A program made the translations under genes and the position numbers. This document shows, piece after piece, positions 25,916 to 33,564 of a DNA stretch of 64,000 bases. Origin of the DNA: Marinovum algicola (lineage in GTDB: Bacteria; Pseudomonadota; Alphaproteobacteria; Rhodobacterales; Rhodobacteraceae); assembly GCF_900109145.1 (NCBI RefSeq), contig NZ_FNYY01000005.1:124001-188000 (forward strand), in the 5' to 3' direction. How positions within the stretch are numbered: position 1 is the stretch's first letter; every line of letters begins with the position of its first letter. The notes under the pieces are model-generated. The model saw only the letters and a list, made by a program, of their open reading frames with translations. It had not been told where the DNA came from and searched no databases.

Positions 25916-27265
25916 TTGACCCGCACCCTGCATAAGTTGAAAGACAGCGCACTGCGCGCCGCCATGAACAAGGATGTCACATTGCATGATGGGGGCGGCC
26001 TCTACTTCGTCAGCACCGCGACTGGTGCTGCGTCATTCCATTACAGATACCAGATCGACAAGCGTACAACCAAGATGGGCTTGGGTCCTTACCCGACCGT
26101 GTCGCTCGCTGACGCGAGGGAGCAGCACAAATACTGGCAGCGGCTGAAAAGTTTGGGGCGAGACCCCAAAACAGCTAGAGACGCAGAGAGGGCCGGCAGC
26201 GCACGAAACTACCGAACGGTAGACAACATCTTCACGACGTTCTTTGAGACCCACAAGCGCTCTCTGAAGGGCGAGGGAGAGGCTGGGCGATGGTGGTCGC
26301 CAGTCAAGCATCACGTTCTACCGCACCTTGGACACGAGACCGTAGAGACCTTAACTGCCGACAAGATCGTGGCAGCTTTCGAACCGATTTGGACCTCAAA
26401 GAAAGACACGGCACGTAAGGCATTCAACCGGTTCCGAATGGCAATGGAATACGCAAGGGCAGATGAAGCGTTTGACCTCCAGATAATAGAAGACGCCTTC
26501 AGAAAGCTTGGTCCGCAAGGCAAGCACAAACGCGTGTCTGCACGTGCGTTGCATTGGAAAGAATGGCCCCCTGTTTATGCAGATCTAACAAGTTCCATGA
26601 CTCACACTGCACTAAAACTGATGGTGCTGACTGTTGTAAGGACATCCAACATTCGCTTCATGCGTTGGGATCAAGTCGATCGCCGTCAGGCGATTTGGAC
26701 GCTCGCGGAGGAGGATACGAAAACAGGCCAACCCTTCCGAGTCCCATTGCAGAAGCAGGCGATTACATTGCTGATGCAGGCCGATCGGTGGCGGGACGCC
26801 TCTGGGTACGTATTCCCTGTACCCAAGAACAAGCGGGGTGTACTATCAGAAAATGCGTTCCTCCAGTATTTCAAAAGGCAGAACATCGACACAACAGGCC
26901 ACGGCATCCGCTCAACCGTGACAGACTTCCTTCGTGAGACCGATCGCGCAGACCAAGAACTTTCTGAACTGGCGCTCGCGCACCAAACTAAGAAAGAAGT
27001 CACCGCCGCTTACTTCAGAAGCGATCTCTTGGAGCAGCGCAGGGCGATCATGCAAGAATGGGCGGATTTTGTAACGCAAGGCGCGGTCACCAAAATCATC
27101 AACGCACAACAGGACAAAGACACCGACCGCTACCTGCGCTTCTTGGAAACATTGGATGAAGAAGCCCTCAGAAAAGTAGAAGCTGGCTTGCCTGCGTACG
27201 ACGTGGATAAATGGTATCGAAAAGACCTAACGCCGGATGATTTGGCTGAGGACTTACCTGATTAA
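25916..27265 (+). CDS. int: Tyrosine-type site-specific integrase
   Basis: A phage-type integrase of about 449 residues with an N-terminal arm-binding domain (LHDGGGLYFV, then KMGLGPYPTVSLADAR), a SAM-like core-binding domain and a catalytic domain. I see the first Arg in VRTSNIRFMRWDQVD, the HGIRSTVTDFLRE box with His and Arg, LALAHQ for the later His, and Tyr in TAAYFRSDLLEQRRAIMQEW. The frame is open from 25784, but I prefer TTG at 25916 (LTRTLHKLKDSALRA), preceded by AGGA, because the family starts just before this arm. It catalyses insertion into the adjacent tRNA-Phe end. Confidence 0.9.
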   Translation: MTRTLHKLKDSALRAAMNKDVTLHDGGGLYFVSTATGAASFHYRYQIDKRTTKMGLGPYPTVSLADAREQHKYWQRLKSLGRDPKTARDAERAGSARNYRTVDNIFTTFFETHKRSLKGEGEAGRWWSPVKHHVLPHLGHETVETLTADKIVAAFEPIWTSKKDTARKAFNRFRMAMEYARADEAFDLQIIEDAFRKLGPQGKHKRVSARALHWKEWPPVYADLTSSMTHTALKLMVLTVVRTSNIRFMRWDQVDRRQAIWTLAEEDTKTGQPFRVPLQKQAITLLMQADRWRDASGYVFPVPKNKRGVLSENAFLQYFKRQNIDTTGHGIRSTVTDFLRETDRADQELSELALAHQTKKEVTAAYFRSDLLEQRRAIMQEWADFVTQGAVTKIINAQQDKDTDRYLRFLETLDEEALRKVEAGLPAYDVDKWYRKDLTPDDLAEDLPD

Positions 27266-27518
27266 TTCTTGAAGGCGAGGGGACCCAATAGGGCAGGGGG
27301 TGTCTTGAGAGATACCTCCCTACAGCGGCTATGGACCAGTGCGAGTGCAACCGGGAAGAAGTTGCATTAATAATGCCCTACGCCATTCTCGCGCCCTCCG
27401 GAAACTCACGCTTCAACGAAAAAGCATTGACTTGCGAAAATCTCGAATCTATTTATCAAGCATCGAAACCGCCGAACGCTCCGGCACAAGACTTCATGAG
27501 CGAATCAGGAGACGTCAC
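27266..27518. other. Intergenic stretch upstream of the leader peptide
   Basis: Non-coding in my reading. It contains the palindrome GCATTAATAATGC at about 27363-27375, a possible operator, and several short open frames with no ribosome binding site worth naming. The promoter of the downstream helicase-like gene is probably in here. Confidence 0.45.
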
Positions 27519-27560
27519 ATGACGCGTTCAATTCAAAATCGTTGGAGACCTTTCCTGTAA
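27519..27560 (+). CDS. Putative 13-residue leader peptide
   Basis: An ATG at 27519 is preceded at seven bases by AGGAG and opens a short frame, MTRSIQNRWRPFL, ending in TAA at 27558-27560. The Trp-Arg-Pro codons coincide exactly with GGAGACCT, the first arm of a set of alternative hairpins controlling the next gene. Small size limits confidence; its value lies in the coincidence of frame, ribosome binding site and hairpin. Confidence 0.45.
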   Translation: MTRSIQNRWRPFL

Positions 27561-27590
27561 GTTTCGAGGTCTCCGCTTAGAAAGGAGACC
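27544..27590 (+). promoter_or_regulatory. Alternative-hairpin switch over the ribosome binding site
   Basis: Arm 1 GGAGACCT (27544-27551) can pair with arm 2 AGGTCTCC (27567-27574) in an 8-bp stem. Arm 2 can instead pair with arm 3 GGAGACC (27584-27590) in a 7-bp stem with a nine-base loop. Arm 3 contains the Shine-Dalgarno sequence of the helicase-like gene, seven bases before its ATG. A ribosome on the leader peptide would cover arm 1 and favour the sequestering stem. Confidence 0.55.
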
Positions 27591-27594
27591 CAGC

Positions 27595-29973
27595 ATGGCG
27601 CTAGACCAGAATAAGAACAGTTTCAACGAAAATTTCGTTGAGATCGATGAGCAAGGCACCTTCGAATATGACACGGGAGAGTGTCCTGCGCTCGTACCCG
27701 TGTACCTCGGCTCAACTTCTGGCCTCAGCGGGATGGCAGAAGATGAATGGGCGGGCCTAGAAGAACTCTTGCAAGCGCCTTCCAGCGATCCTCGATCAGA
27801 CTGGGAGCTTGCTGCTGCATGTCTCACAGCGCATGAACTTTTTTCAAAACATGGGTTGCATGTTGATCTGTCCTGTCAAAACTGGCAACCGACCAAGAAG
27901 CAAGCGGCGATCCTGATCAGCTTTGTAGAACAGAGGTTTTCCGATTGGCCTGTGGGCGACAGAACCTTGGAATTCGCATACCGCGATGCACGCTGCATCC
28001 TTTTCCAGCAGAAGTTGGAGGCCTATGATCGCCAACGGGTGGCTGAAGAGAAATCAAAGCAGCCACGAGCCAAGGTAAAGAAACCGACGGCCTTCGCACA
28101 GATCGACAAAGCCCTTGCCGGGGTCAAGGCGCGCATTGACTCTCTGGAACTTGACGCCCTCATCCGCCGCCTGTGCCGGACGATCAACTTCAAAACTGAT
28201 CTTCAAGCGATGAACTACCTTGTGGATCGCTTTGTCGAGAGCAATCACGTCCACTTAGGGAAGCGCGATGCGCGAAAAGTTGTAAATCGAATTGTAGCCG
28301 AGCAGGCCTCGGCAAACCGCCCAAAGCGCGGAGCGGATACAATCCCTGTGGTGAACGAATGGTCTGACCATGAAATGGCTGAGTTCGCACAGGATCGGCT
28401 TGACGAAGCAGTGGATGCGAATGGTGATCCTGTAATCTATGTGTTCAAGGGCGATGTATGTGATCTGCACGAAGGTAGCCGCAGGATGCTCAGTGAGGCG
28501 CAATTCGGTACGATTCTCGACTCAAATACGCGGTGGCTTCGCAGGAAGGGCGAGGATGACAAGAGGATTGAATTCGCCCCTAAGCAGATCGTAAGGCACA
28601 ACTACAATCGGCTAGACAAGAAATATGCGGTCCTTGCTGAGGTAAAGTCTTCGCCCTACTTTACTTCGAACGGACGTCGGGTCGACACTGCTGGGTATGA
28701 CAAGTTATCCGAAACGTTCCTTGACTGTGAGTTAGATGTGCCAGCCGTTAGTGCTGAACCTTCGCCCGAGGAAGTCCACGACGCAAAGCAGCTATTGATC
28801 GAAGAAATGATGGGCGATTTCCCCTTTGAGGGGATTCTTGACCGCTGCGAACGCATGAATCGCGGCTTGCACAACGTACCCGGCAGCCAGCCAATGCCTT
28901 CAATAGCCCACGCAGTCTGTATGTGTATCGAACGCTCCGTTCGCGATTTAATCGCTGGCCCAACTCCTGTTTATGCTCCAACAAAGCCGGCACCCGGGAC
29001 TGGAGCTGGCCGACTAGTAGGCGCAATTACACTTGCAGCGACCGGAAGAAAGGCAGCGGCAGAGCCTATGCCTTCGTCAGACGAAGAGTATGCCAAGGTA
29101 ATGGGCGCACACATCAATCATTCTTCCGAGTTCACCTTCTTCGACAACATGAACGCAGCAATCTCTCTGGGTTCATTCGCGTCAAACGTGTCTGAAGGCA
29201 GGGTGCGGACGCGCCTTTTGGGGTCCAGTCGCATGGTGGAGGCAGACGTCCGCCATACATGGGTCGCCGCTGCCAACAACATCAAGGGAACTAGCGAAAT
29301 CCTTCGCCGAATGGTCATGATTGAACTCGACGCGAAGACGCCGAACCCTGAAAACAGGACGGGCTTTCGCCATTCTGATCTGGAATCTTGGACTCAGGAA
29401 AACCGACCCAAGCTGGTCTGGGCGATCCTGACATTGGTTCAGAACTGGGTCGCCAAGGGGATGAAGCCATGGACCGGGAGGCCGAAGGCAAGCTTCGAGT
29501 CATGGAGCCGCGTTATGGGAGGAATCCTTCGCGACGCAGGAATCCGAGGGTTCTTGGAAAATGAGGCGCGTCTCCGCTCATATGGTGCGATCGGTGGCGA
29601 CAATGGGGTTGAGATGTTCATTCAGCACCTTGCATCTACCCATTGCGATGGAACCTTGTTCCGGGCCGGCGGCACCGCTGAGATACGAGGACGTAAGGGA
29701 GTTGCAGTCTTTAGTATCAAGGATGAATTGAACGTGGCGGATGACGGCAAGCCTCTCCTGTTGGACGGCTGGGGCTACAATCGTGATGATGGGAGCTACA
29801 ATCATGCGCGCGGCATCGTCACCGCTTTCCGCGAGACTGCCCGCCGTGCATATGAGGTAACTTCATTCGAGGGTGATGAGGAAGTGCGGTACGCGATCAG
29901 TTTCACGGAGGCTCCCGACCCGCAGTCTCAAAACCAATACTTCTGGGAAATGAGCAAGCGCCGGATCAACTGA
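27595..29973 (+). CDS. Integrative-element helicase/ATPase-like protein
   Basis: A 792-residue protein of a family I associate with integrases on small elements. The C-terminal half has an AAA-like core: PAPGTGAGRLVGAI at residues 465-478 in the Walker A position, FFDNMNAAISLGSF near 514 as Walker B, and TWVAAANNIKGTSEILRRMVMIELDA near 553-575 as sensor 1. GFRHSDLESW and SFESWSRVMGGILRDAGI follow. The Walker A lysine is replaced by Ala. The N-terminal half is of unknown function. It probably acts in replication of the excised element. It is preceded by the alternative-hairpin leader. Confidence 0.75.
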   Translation: MALDQNKNSFNENFVEIDEQGTFEYDTGECPALVPVYLGSTSGLSGMAEDEWAGLEELLQAPSSDPRSDWELAAACLTAHELFSKHGLHVDLSCQNWQPTKKQAAILISFVEQRFSDWPVGDRTLEFAYRDARCILFQQKLEAYDRQRVAEEKSKQPRAKVKKPTAFAQIDKALAGVKARIDSLELDALIRRLCRTINFKTDLQAMNYLVDRFVESNHVHLGKRDARKVVNRIVAEQASANRPKRGADTIPVVNEWSDHEMAEFAQDRLDEAVDANGDPVIYVFKGDVCDLHEGSRRMLSEAQFGTILDSNTRWLRRKGEDDKRIEFAPKQIVRHNYNRLDKKYAVLAEVKSSPYFTSNGRRVDTAGYDKLSETFLDCELDVPAVSAEPSPEEVHDAKQLLIEEMMGDFPFEGILDRCERMNRGLHNVPGSQPMPSIAHAVCMCIERSVRDLIAGPTPVYAPTKPAPGTGAGRLVGAITLAATGRKAAAEPMPSSDEEYAKVMGAHINHSSEFTFFDNMNAAISLGSFASNVSEGRVRTRLLGSSRMVEADVRHTWVAAANNIKGTSEILRRMVMIELDAKTPNPENRTGFRHSDLESWTQENRPKLVWAILTLVQNWVAKGMKPWTGRPKASFESWSRVMGGILRDAGIRGFLENEARLRSYGAIGGDNGVEMFIQHLASTHCDGTLFRAGGTAEIRGRKGVAVFSIKDELNVADDGKPLLLDGWGYNRDDGSYNHARGIVTAFRETARRAYEVTSFEGDEEVRYAISFTEAPDPQSQNQYFWEMSKRRIN

Positions 29974-30430
29974 TGCGCCGTCGTTGTCACCCCCCGCGTT
30001 AGCGGGGGGCAATCCTGTGCAGTGTTGCGGGCATGGGCTGGCGGATGCGGGGTTCAGCGGGTTTGAAGGTCCGCAGCCCCGCACCCCTGTTTTTCTTGGT
30101 TCTTTTGCAGCGAAGGTCTCCGTTGCGGGCTTGAAGTTCGTTCTAGGTCTTCCTTCGGATCCTGATATCTTTCGGTGCTTCAAAAGAACCTATGATCGCT
30201 TCGGTACACACGAGGGACGAACCGATCAGGCGAGAAAACATGCTTACATCCGCTCGTGGATTCTCGCGGAATATAGCCCGCAGTCCGCAGGATTCGCCCA
30301 AGCCTATGAAATATAGCGTTTTCTTGACGCGGGCATGTGCCCGCACACCCCCGCGACAAGTCCGCGTGTTCGAATCGTTGCGAGTGCTAGGTTTGAGGCT
30401 CTCTATGCTGCAAGGTGCTCACCGCACGAC
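29974..30430. other. Non-coding stretch between helicase and res site
   Basis: No supported gene. A perfect 8-bp hairpin, CCCCCCGC/GCGGGGGG with GTTA loop, lies at 29990-30009. A weaker GCGGGG...CCCCGC structure followed by CTGTTTTT ends near 30100 and may terminate transcription. GCGGGCA/TGCCCGC at about 30329-30344 forms a further short palindrome. A 110-codon open frame from a TTG at 29984 runs through all of these and is not convincing. Confidence 0.5.
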
Positions 30431-30544
30431 GTCCGATTTGAGTATACGCTAAACGGACATGAGAAAGTCGTTCAGATGTGTCAGATTAGACTTAACGAAT
30501 CATTTATCAGACAGTATGGTTAATACAGATAGTCAAATCGGACA
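30431..30544. promoter_or_regulatory. Tn3-type res site for the adjacent resolvase
   Basis: Site I is 28 bases (30431-30458) with inverted half-sites GTCCGATTTGAG and the complement of CGCTAAACGGAC around a central AT. Site II is about 35 bases (30479-30513) bounded by TGTCAGATTA and TTATCAGACA. A third binding region ends in TCAAATCGGACA at 30533-30544. The 20-base and 5-6 base spacers resemble the Tn3/gamma-delta layout of sites I, II and III. The last site ends 14 bases before the resolvase start. Confidence 0.75.
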
Positions 30545-30558
30545 CTGGAGTTCAGCAG

Positions 30559-31119
30559 ATGGGTGAAGTGATAGGCTACGCACGGGTTTCTAGTGCAGGC
30601 CAGAAACTAGATGTTCAGAGCGCCGCCCTAGCGGGCGCAGGTTGCGAGCGGATATTCGCGGAGAAGAAGAGCGGAACGAAAAGGCAGGGGCGCGTCGAAT
30701 TGGAACGCATGATGGACTACGTCCGGAAGGGCGACACCGTCGTCTGCGTCCGTTTGGATCGTCTCGCGCGTTCAACACGCGATCTGCTGCAAATCGCTGA
30801 GACACTGGAAGAGAAAGGCGTGAACCTCAAAGTGCTTGAACAGGAAATCGACACCGGCACCCCCGCCGGTCGTTTGTTCTTTACGATGATCGCGGCAATA
30901 GGTGAATTCGAAACAGAACTTCGCAAAGAGCGTCAGCGCGAAGGAATTGATGCAGCCTTGGCCAAAGGTATAGACAGCCCGTTCAGGGGACGGCCTGCCA
31001 AAATTCAACTAAAAGACGTTCAGGCAGCACTTGAAGCGAATAATGGTTCCAAAGCCGCCGCTGCTCGCGAACTGGGCATCAGCCGAGACAGCGTTTATCG
31101 GATAGTCCGTGAACAGTAG
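30559..31119 (+). CDS. Serine resolvase (resolvase/invertase family)
   Basis: A 186-residue small serine recombinase. The N-terminal catalytic domain opens GEVIGYARVSSAGQKLDVQ with the nucleophilic Ser near residue 10; VRLDRLARSTRDLL and GRLFFTMIAAIGEFETELRKERQREGI follow. The C-terminal helix-turn-helix is AAARELGISRDSVYRIV. Together with the res site just upstream it is a complete resolution module. No Tn3 transposase or terminal inverted repeats are nearby, so it may resolve dimers of the excised element. Confidence 0.93.
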   Translation: MGEVIGYARVSSAGQKLDVQSAALAGAGCERIFAEKKSGTKRQGRVELERMMDYVRKGDTVVCVRLDRLARSTRDLLQIAETLEEKGVNLKVLEQEIDTGTPAGRLFFTMIAAIGEFETELRKERQREGIDAALAKGIDSPFRGRPAKIQLKDVQAALEANNGSKAAAARELGISRDSVYRIVREQ

Positions 31120-31168
31120 TCTTGGTCGCGGGTGTTGGAGATTCCAGATGAGCATAGCACCTCCAACC

Positions 31169-32029
31169 TCAATACTCCTGAGAACAAAACCAATCTGACC
31201 TTGCAAGCGCTAAGAACATGACCCTTCGCCAGTTGTTTATTGGAAGAGCTAGGGTTTGGCTCTTTTCCAATAAATAGTTGGAGAACTCATCGGCGCTGAA
31301 GTTCAGCAAACTCGTTGCGCGAGTTTGGATAGTCTCTGGGAGATCAGCGGCAGCTTCAGTTCCGAACTTTTCGGCTAGGCCATATTCTATGAAATGCGCC
31401 TCAACCCTTTGCTGAGCAAAAGCCTCCCAGTGTTCCGGCGCTTGAACGAAGAACTCGACCACGGGCGGACTGGCCTCGATAACTTGCGCGAAGACCCATT
31501 GTTCTGAGAAGTACTTCTGGTCGTCAAAATACGGGTGCAACACCTGCGCAGCCATCTCTTCAGGGTAGGAATTGAGCTTGTCAGAATTGCAGTCACGGCA
31601 ACAAGGAACAAGATTTCCGGGTACGACTGAATAGGTTGGAAAATTCGCTTTTGGAACGAAGTGATCGAGAGTTCTCACGTGACCGATGCCCCCGCAAAAA
31701 GGGCACTTGCCATTGGCGCTGACTTTAATCTGTTGGTAGATGTTCCGCCCGGGCTTTCCTTCCGGCCTTAGGTACCGCTCGTACAGATTAATCAAATGTG
31801 ACTTTCGCAATTCTCCAAAGACCTCTTGGTCGACACCTCGAAGAGACGGAATTCTTGGCAGCAAGTACAATTCCCCAGCGGCGGCTTTCGCAACGTAGTC
31901 ATGCTCAATGGGGGCACATGGCGCTAGGTTGTCTCGATACCGACTCTCTATCGCCGCAGGACCGACACCATCCATGCAAGCCTCAAAAGCCTCTTCGAAG
32001 CTAATTTCGGGTGCTACTAGTCGCTTCAT
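31169..32029 (-). CDS. HNH endonuclease, Septu PtuB-like
   Basis: A 286-residue nuclease. The HNH core has zinc ligands CPFC at residues 109-112 and CRDC at 144-147, with the catalytic LDHFVPK at 121-127 and the Asn of DCNSDKLN. The start overlaps the stop of the ATPase gene by one base (TAATG), so the two are translated together. An ATPase-HNH pair of this layout matches Septu anti-phage systems (PtuA and PtuB). It is the last gene of the defence operon. The specific target is unknown. Confidence 0.82.
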   Translation of the reverse strand: MKRLVAPEISFEEAFEACMDGVGPAAIESRYRDNLAPCAPIEHDYVAKAAAGELYLLPRIPSLRGVDQEVFGELRKSHLINLYERYLRPEGKPGRNIYQQIKVSANGKCPFCGGIGHVRTLDHFVPKANFPTYSVVPGNLVPCCRDCNSDKLNSYPEEMAAQVLHPYFDDQKYFSEQWVFAQVIEASPPVVEFFVQAPEHWEAFAQQRVEAHFIEYGLAEKFGTEAAADLPETIQTRATSLLNFSADEFSNYLLEKSQTLALPINNWRRVMFLALARSDWFCSQEY

Positions 32030-33561
32030 TATTGGCTCTGCCGACTTTTCTCGTGCAAAAGAGATCTAAGGATTGCACGTCCTTCAAATCCTATCTGTTC
32101 GTCGAAGACATCCAGTATATCCTCATAGGAACTGCTAGTTTCAGCTTCTTTTTGCAGAAGCGCATTGAACCCTGACTTTGCAACCTCCAGTCCAAACACC
32201 TCTCTCGTAAGCAGGCCAACATTCTCAGCAAAGGTTTCAACATCGGGACGCGACGATGACGAAGCAAGTCCCGAACGCGTTATTTTCCAGACGCATGATT
32301 TCGGCACCTCTTGAAGTACAACCGGGGAGTGCGTTGCAATTATTGCCACGCCATTACGGTCGTGCAGCAATTCGCTCAAGCTTCTGACGAGCGCAGACAA
32401 CAGTGGGGGATGCAAGTGGCTTTCAGGTTCGTCAAACAAAACAAGTGTCTTTTCTTCAACCCGTGATACGAGCTTGGTAATCGTTAGAAGAACAATTGCA
32501 TGTCCAGAGCTCATAGTTTGAATACGTTCGAGGGCTTCATCAGCGAGTGTTCTCCCGCGAAGCTCCGAAAGCTCTTCGAGCGCCTTCTCTGCAAAGTTGT
32601 CATCCGATGCCAACGTCTGAACGGCTTTGAGCCAGCGTTTCCGTTTTCCCGGTTCACTCAAGCAAAGCTTCAGGCTTTCGACGAATTCAGTATGCAGGTC
32701 AGAAATCGGCTTTAAAAGTGTCCCGCTTTCATCCTCATCGTCCTTAAGACCTATGTAAAAGTAGCAAGTCCCTTTCTTTGGGTCCGGTTGCTCCGGTGGG
32801 GGAGCGAAGGGGTCGAAAGCACTGAACGAAACTGAGACTAGACTACTGAAAAAATCATCACCGATGGGCTCGTTCCCGAACAGGTTCCTCTCTTGAAATT
32901 CCCCCGCCGTATCGCCTGTTTCCAAAATGGAGTAGATCATTTGGTTCAAGAGCGTCGTCTTTCCCACCCCATTCCTGCCGATTATGGCATGAATGTTAGA
33001 GCTAGGCTTGGAATTGGCTTTCACCTTAAAATCAAGAGTATAGCCGGCGAATTCTTTGTCTTCTGGCAGAACGAAACAGAAGTCGAAGTCAGTAACCGGG
33101 ACCCCACCTGCAAGTACCCGACGGAACTGTTCCTCGATAGTGTTGATGCTTACTCCGCGCAGATGTGAGGTTTGGAAAACGGACTCTTCACAAGCAAGTT
33201 CCAAGAGCTTTCGATTGTGAACTACGTCCTTCAGCGCCTCAAGGTATTCCTCCCGGAACTCTTCAGAGTAATCCCTCGCAAGTTCATGATAGTAGTCGAC
33301 GTCTGTTCCCAACGAGAAATAGCCCTCAGGAAGCTCAGTAAATGGCTCATCAAGCGTCGAGTAAGTTGAGGTTTCTTCCGTTTGCCCCACAAAGCCAATC
33401 TTTACGTTGCTAAGCTGGTTTTGCTCTCCGTTTTCGTCGAATACGTAAACCTCGAACATCGTCACGAACGAATAGTCGTTCCAGCGGTCGACCTTCAGGT
33501 AGACCGTGTTGACCCCCTTGGAAGGAACCGAAGTGTCTCTTGAAATGACGCGAAACTGCAT
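32029..33561 (-). CDS. ABC/SMC-like ATPase, Septu PtuA-like
   Basis: A 510-residue ATPase. The Walker A is IIGRNGVGKTTLL at residues 194-205, the signature is MSSGHAIV at 350-357, the Walker B is LVLFDEPESHLHPP at 373-386, and ATHSPVV follows at 409-415. This is the arrangement of overcoming-lysogenization and PtuA-type ATPases. About 190 residues of unknown function precede the ATPase domain. The gene starts three bases after the restriction enzyme stop and overlaps the HNH gene, placing all three in one transcript. Confidence 0.82.
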   Translation of the reverse strand: MQFRVISRDTSVPSKGVNTVYLKVDRWNDYSFVTMFEVYVFDENGEQNQLSNVKIGFVGQTEETSTYSTLDEPFTELPEGYFSLGTDVDYYHELARDYSEEFREEYLEALKDVVHNRKLLELACEESVFQTSHLRGVSINTIEEQFRRVLAGGVPVTDFDFCFVLPEDKEFAGYTLDFKVKANSKPSSNIHAIIGRNGVGKTTLLNQMIYSILETGDTAGEFQERNLFGNEPIGDDFFSSLVSVSFSAFDPFAPPPEQPDPKKGTCYFYIGLKDDEDESGTLLKPISDLHTEFVESLKLCLSEPGKRKRWLKAVQTLASDDNFAEKALEELSELRGRTLADEALERIQTMSSGHAIVLLTITKLVSRVEEKTLVLFDEPESHLHPPLLSALVRSLSELLHDRNGVAIIATHSPVVLQEVPKSCVWKITRSGLASSSSRPDVETFAENVGLLTREVFGLEVAKSGFNALLQKEAETSSSYEDILDVFDEQIGFEGRAILRSLLHEKSRQSQ

Positions 33562-33564
33562 GGC

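Noticed and set aside
27331-27522. A 63-codon frame upstream of the leader peptide
   Set aside because: I considered an excisionase, but there is no helix-turn-helix pattern and no Shine-Dalgarno sequence; kept as non-coding.
29984-30316. A 110-codon frame after the helicase-like gene
   Set aside because: It starts at TTG without a ribosome binding site, crosses a strong hairpin and has no recognisable similarity.
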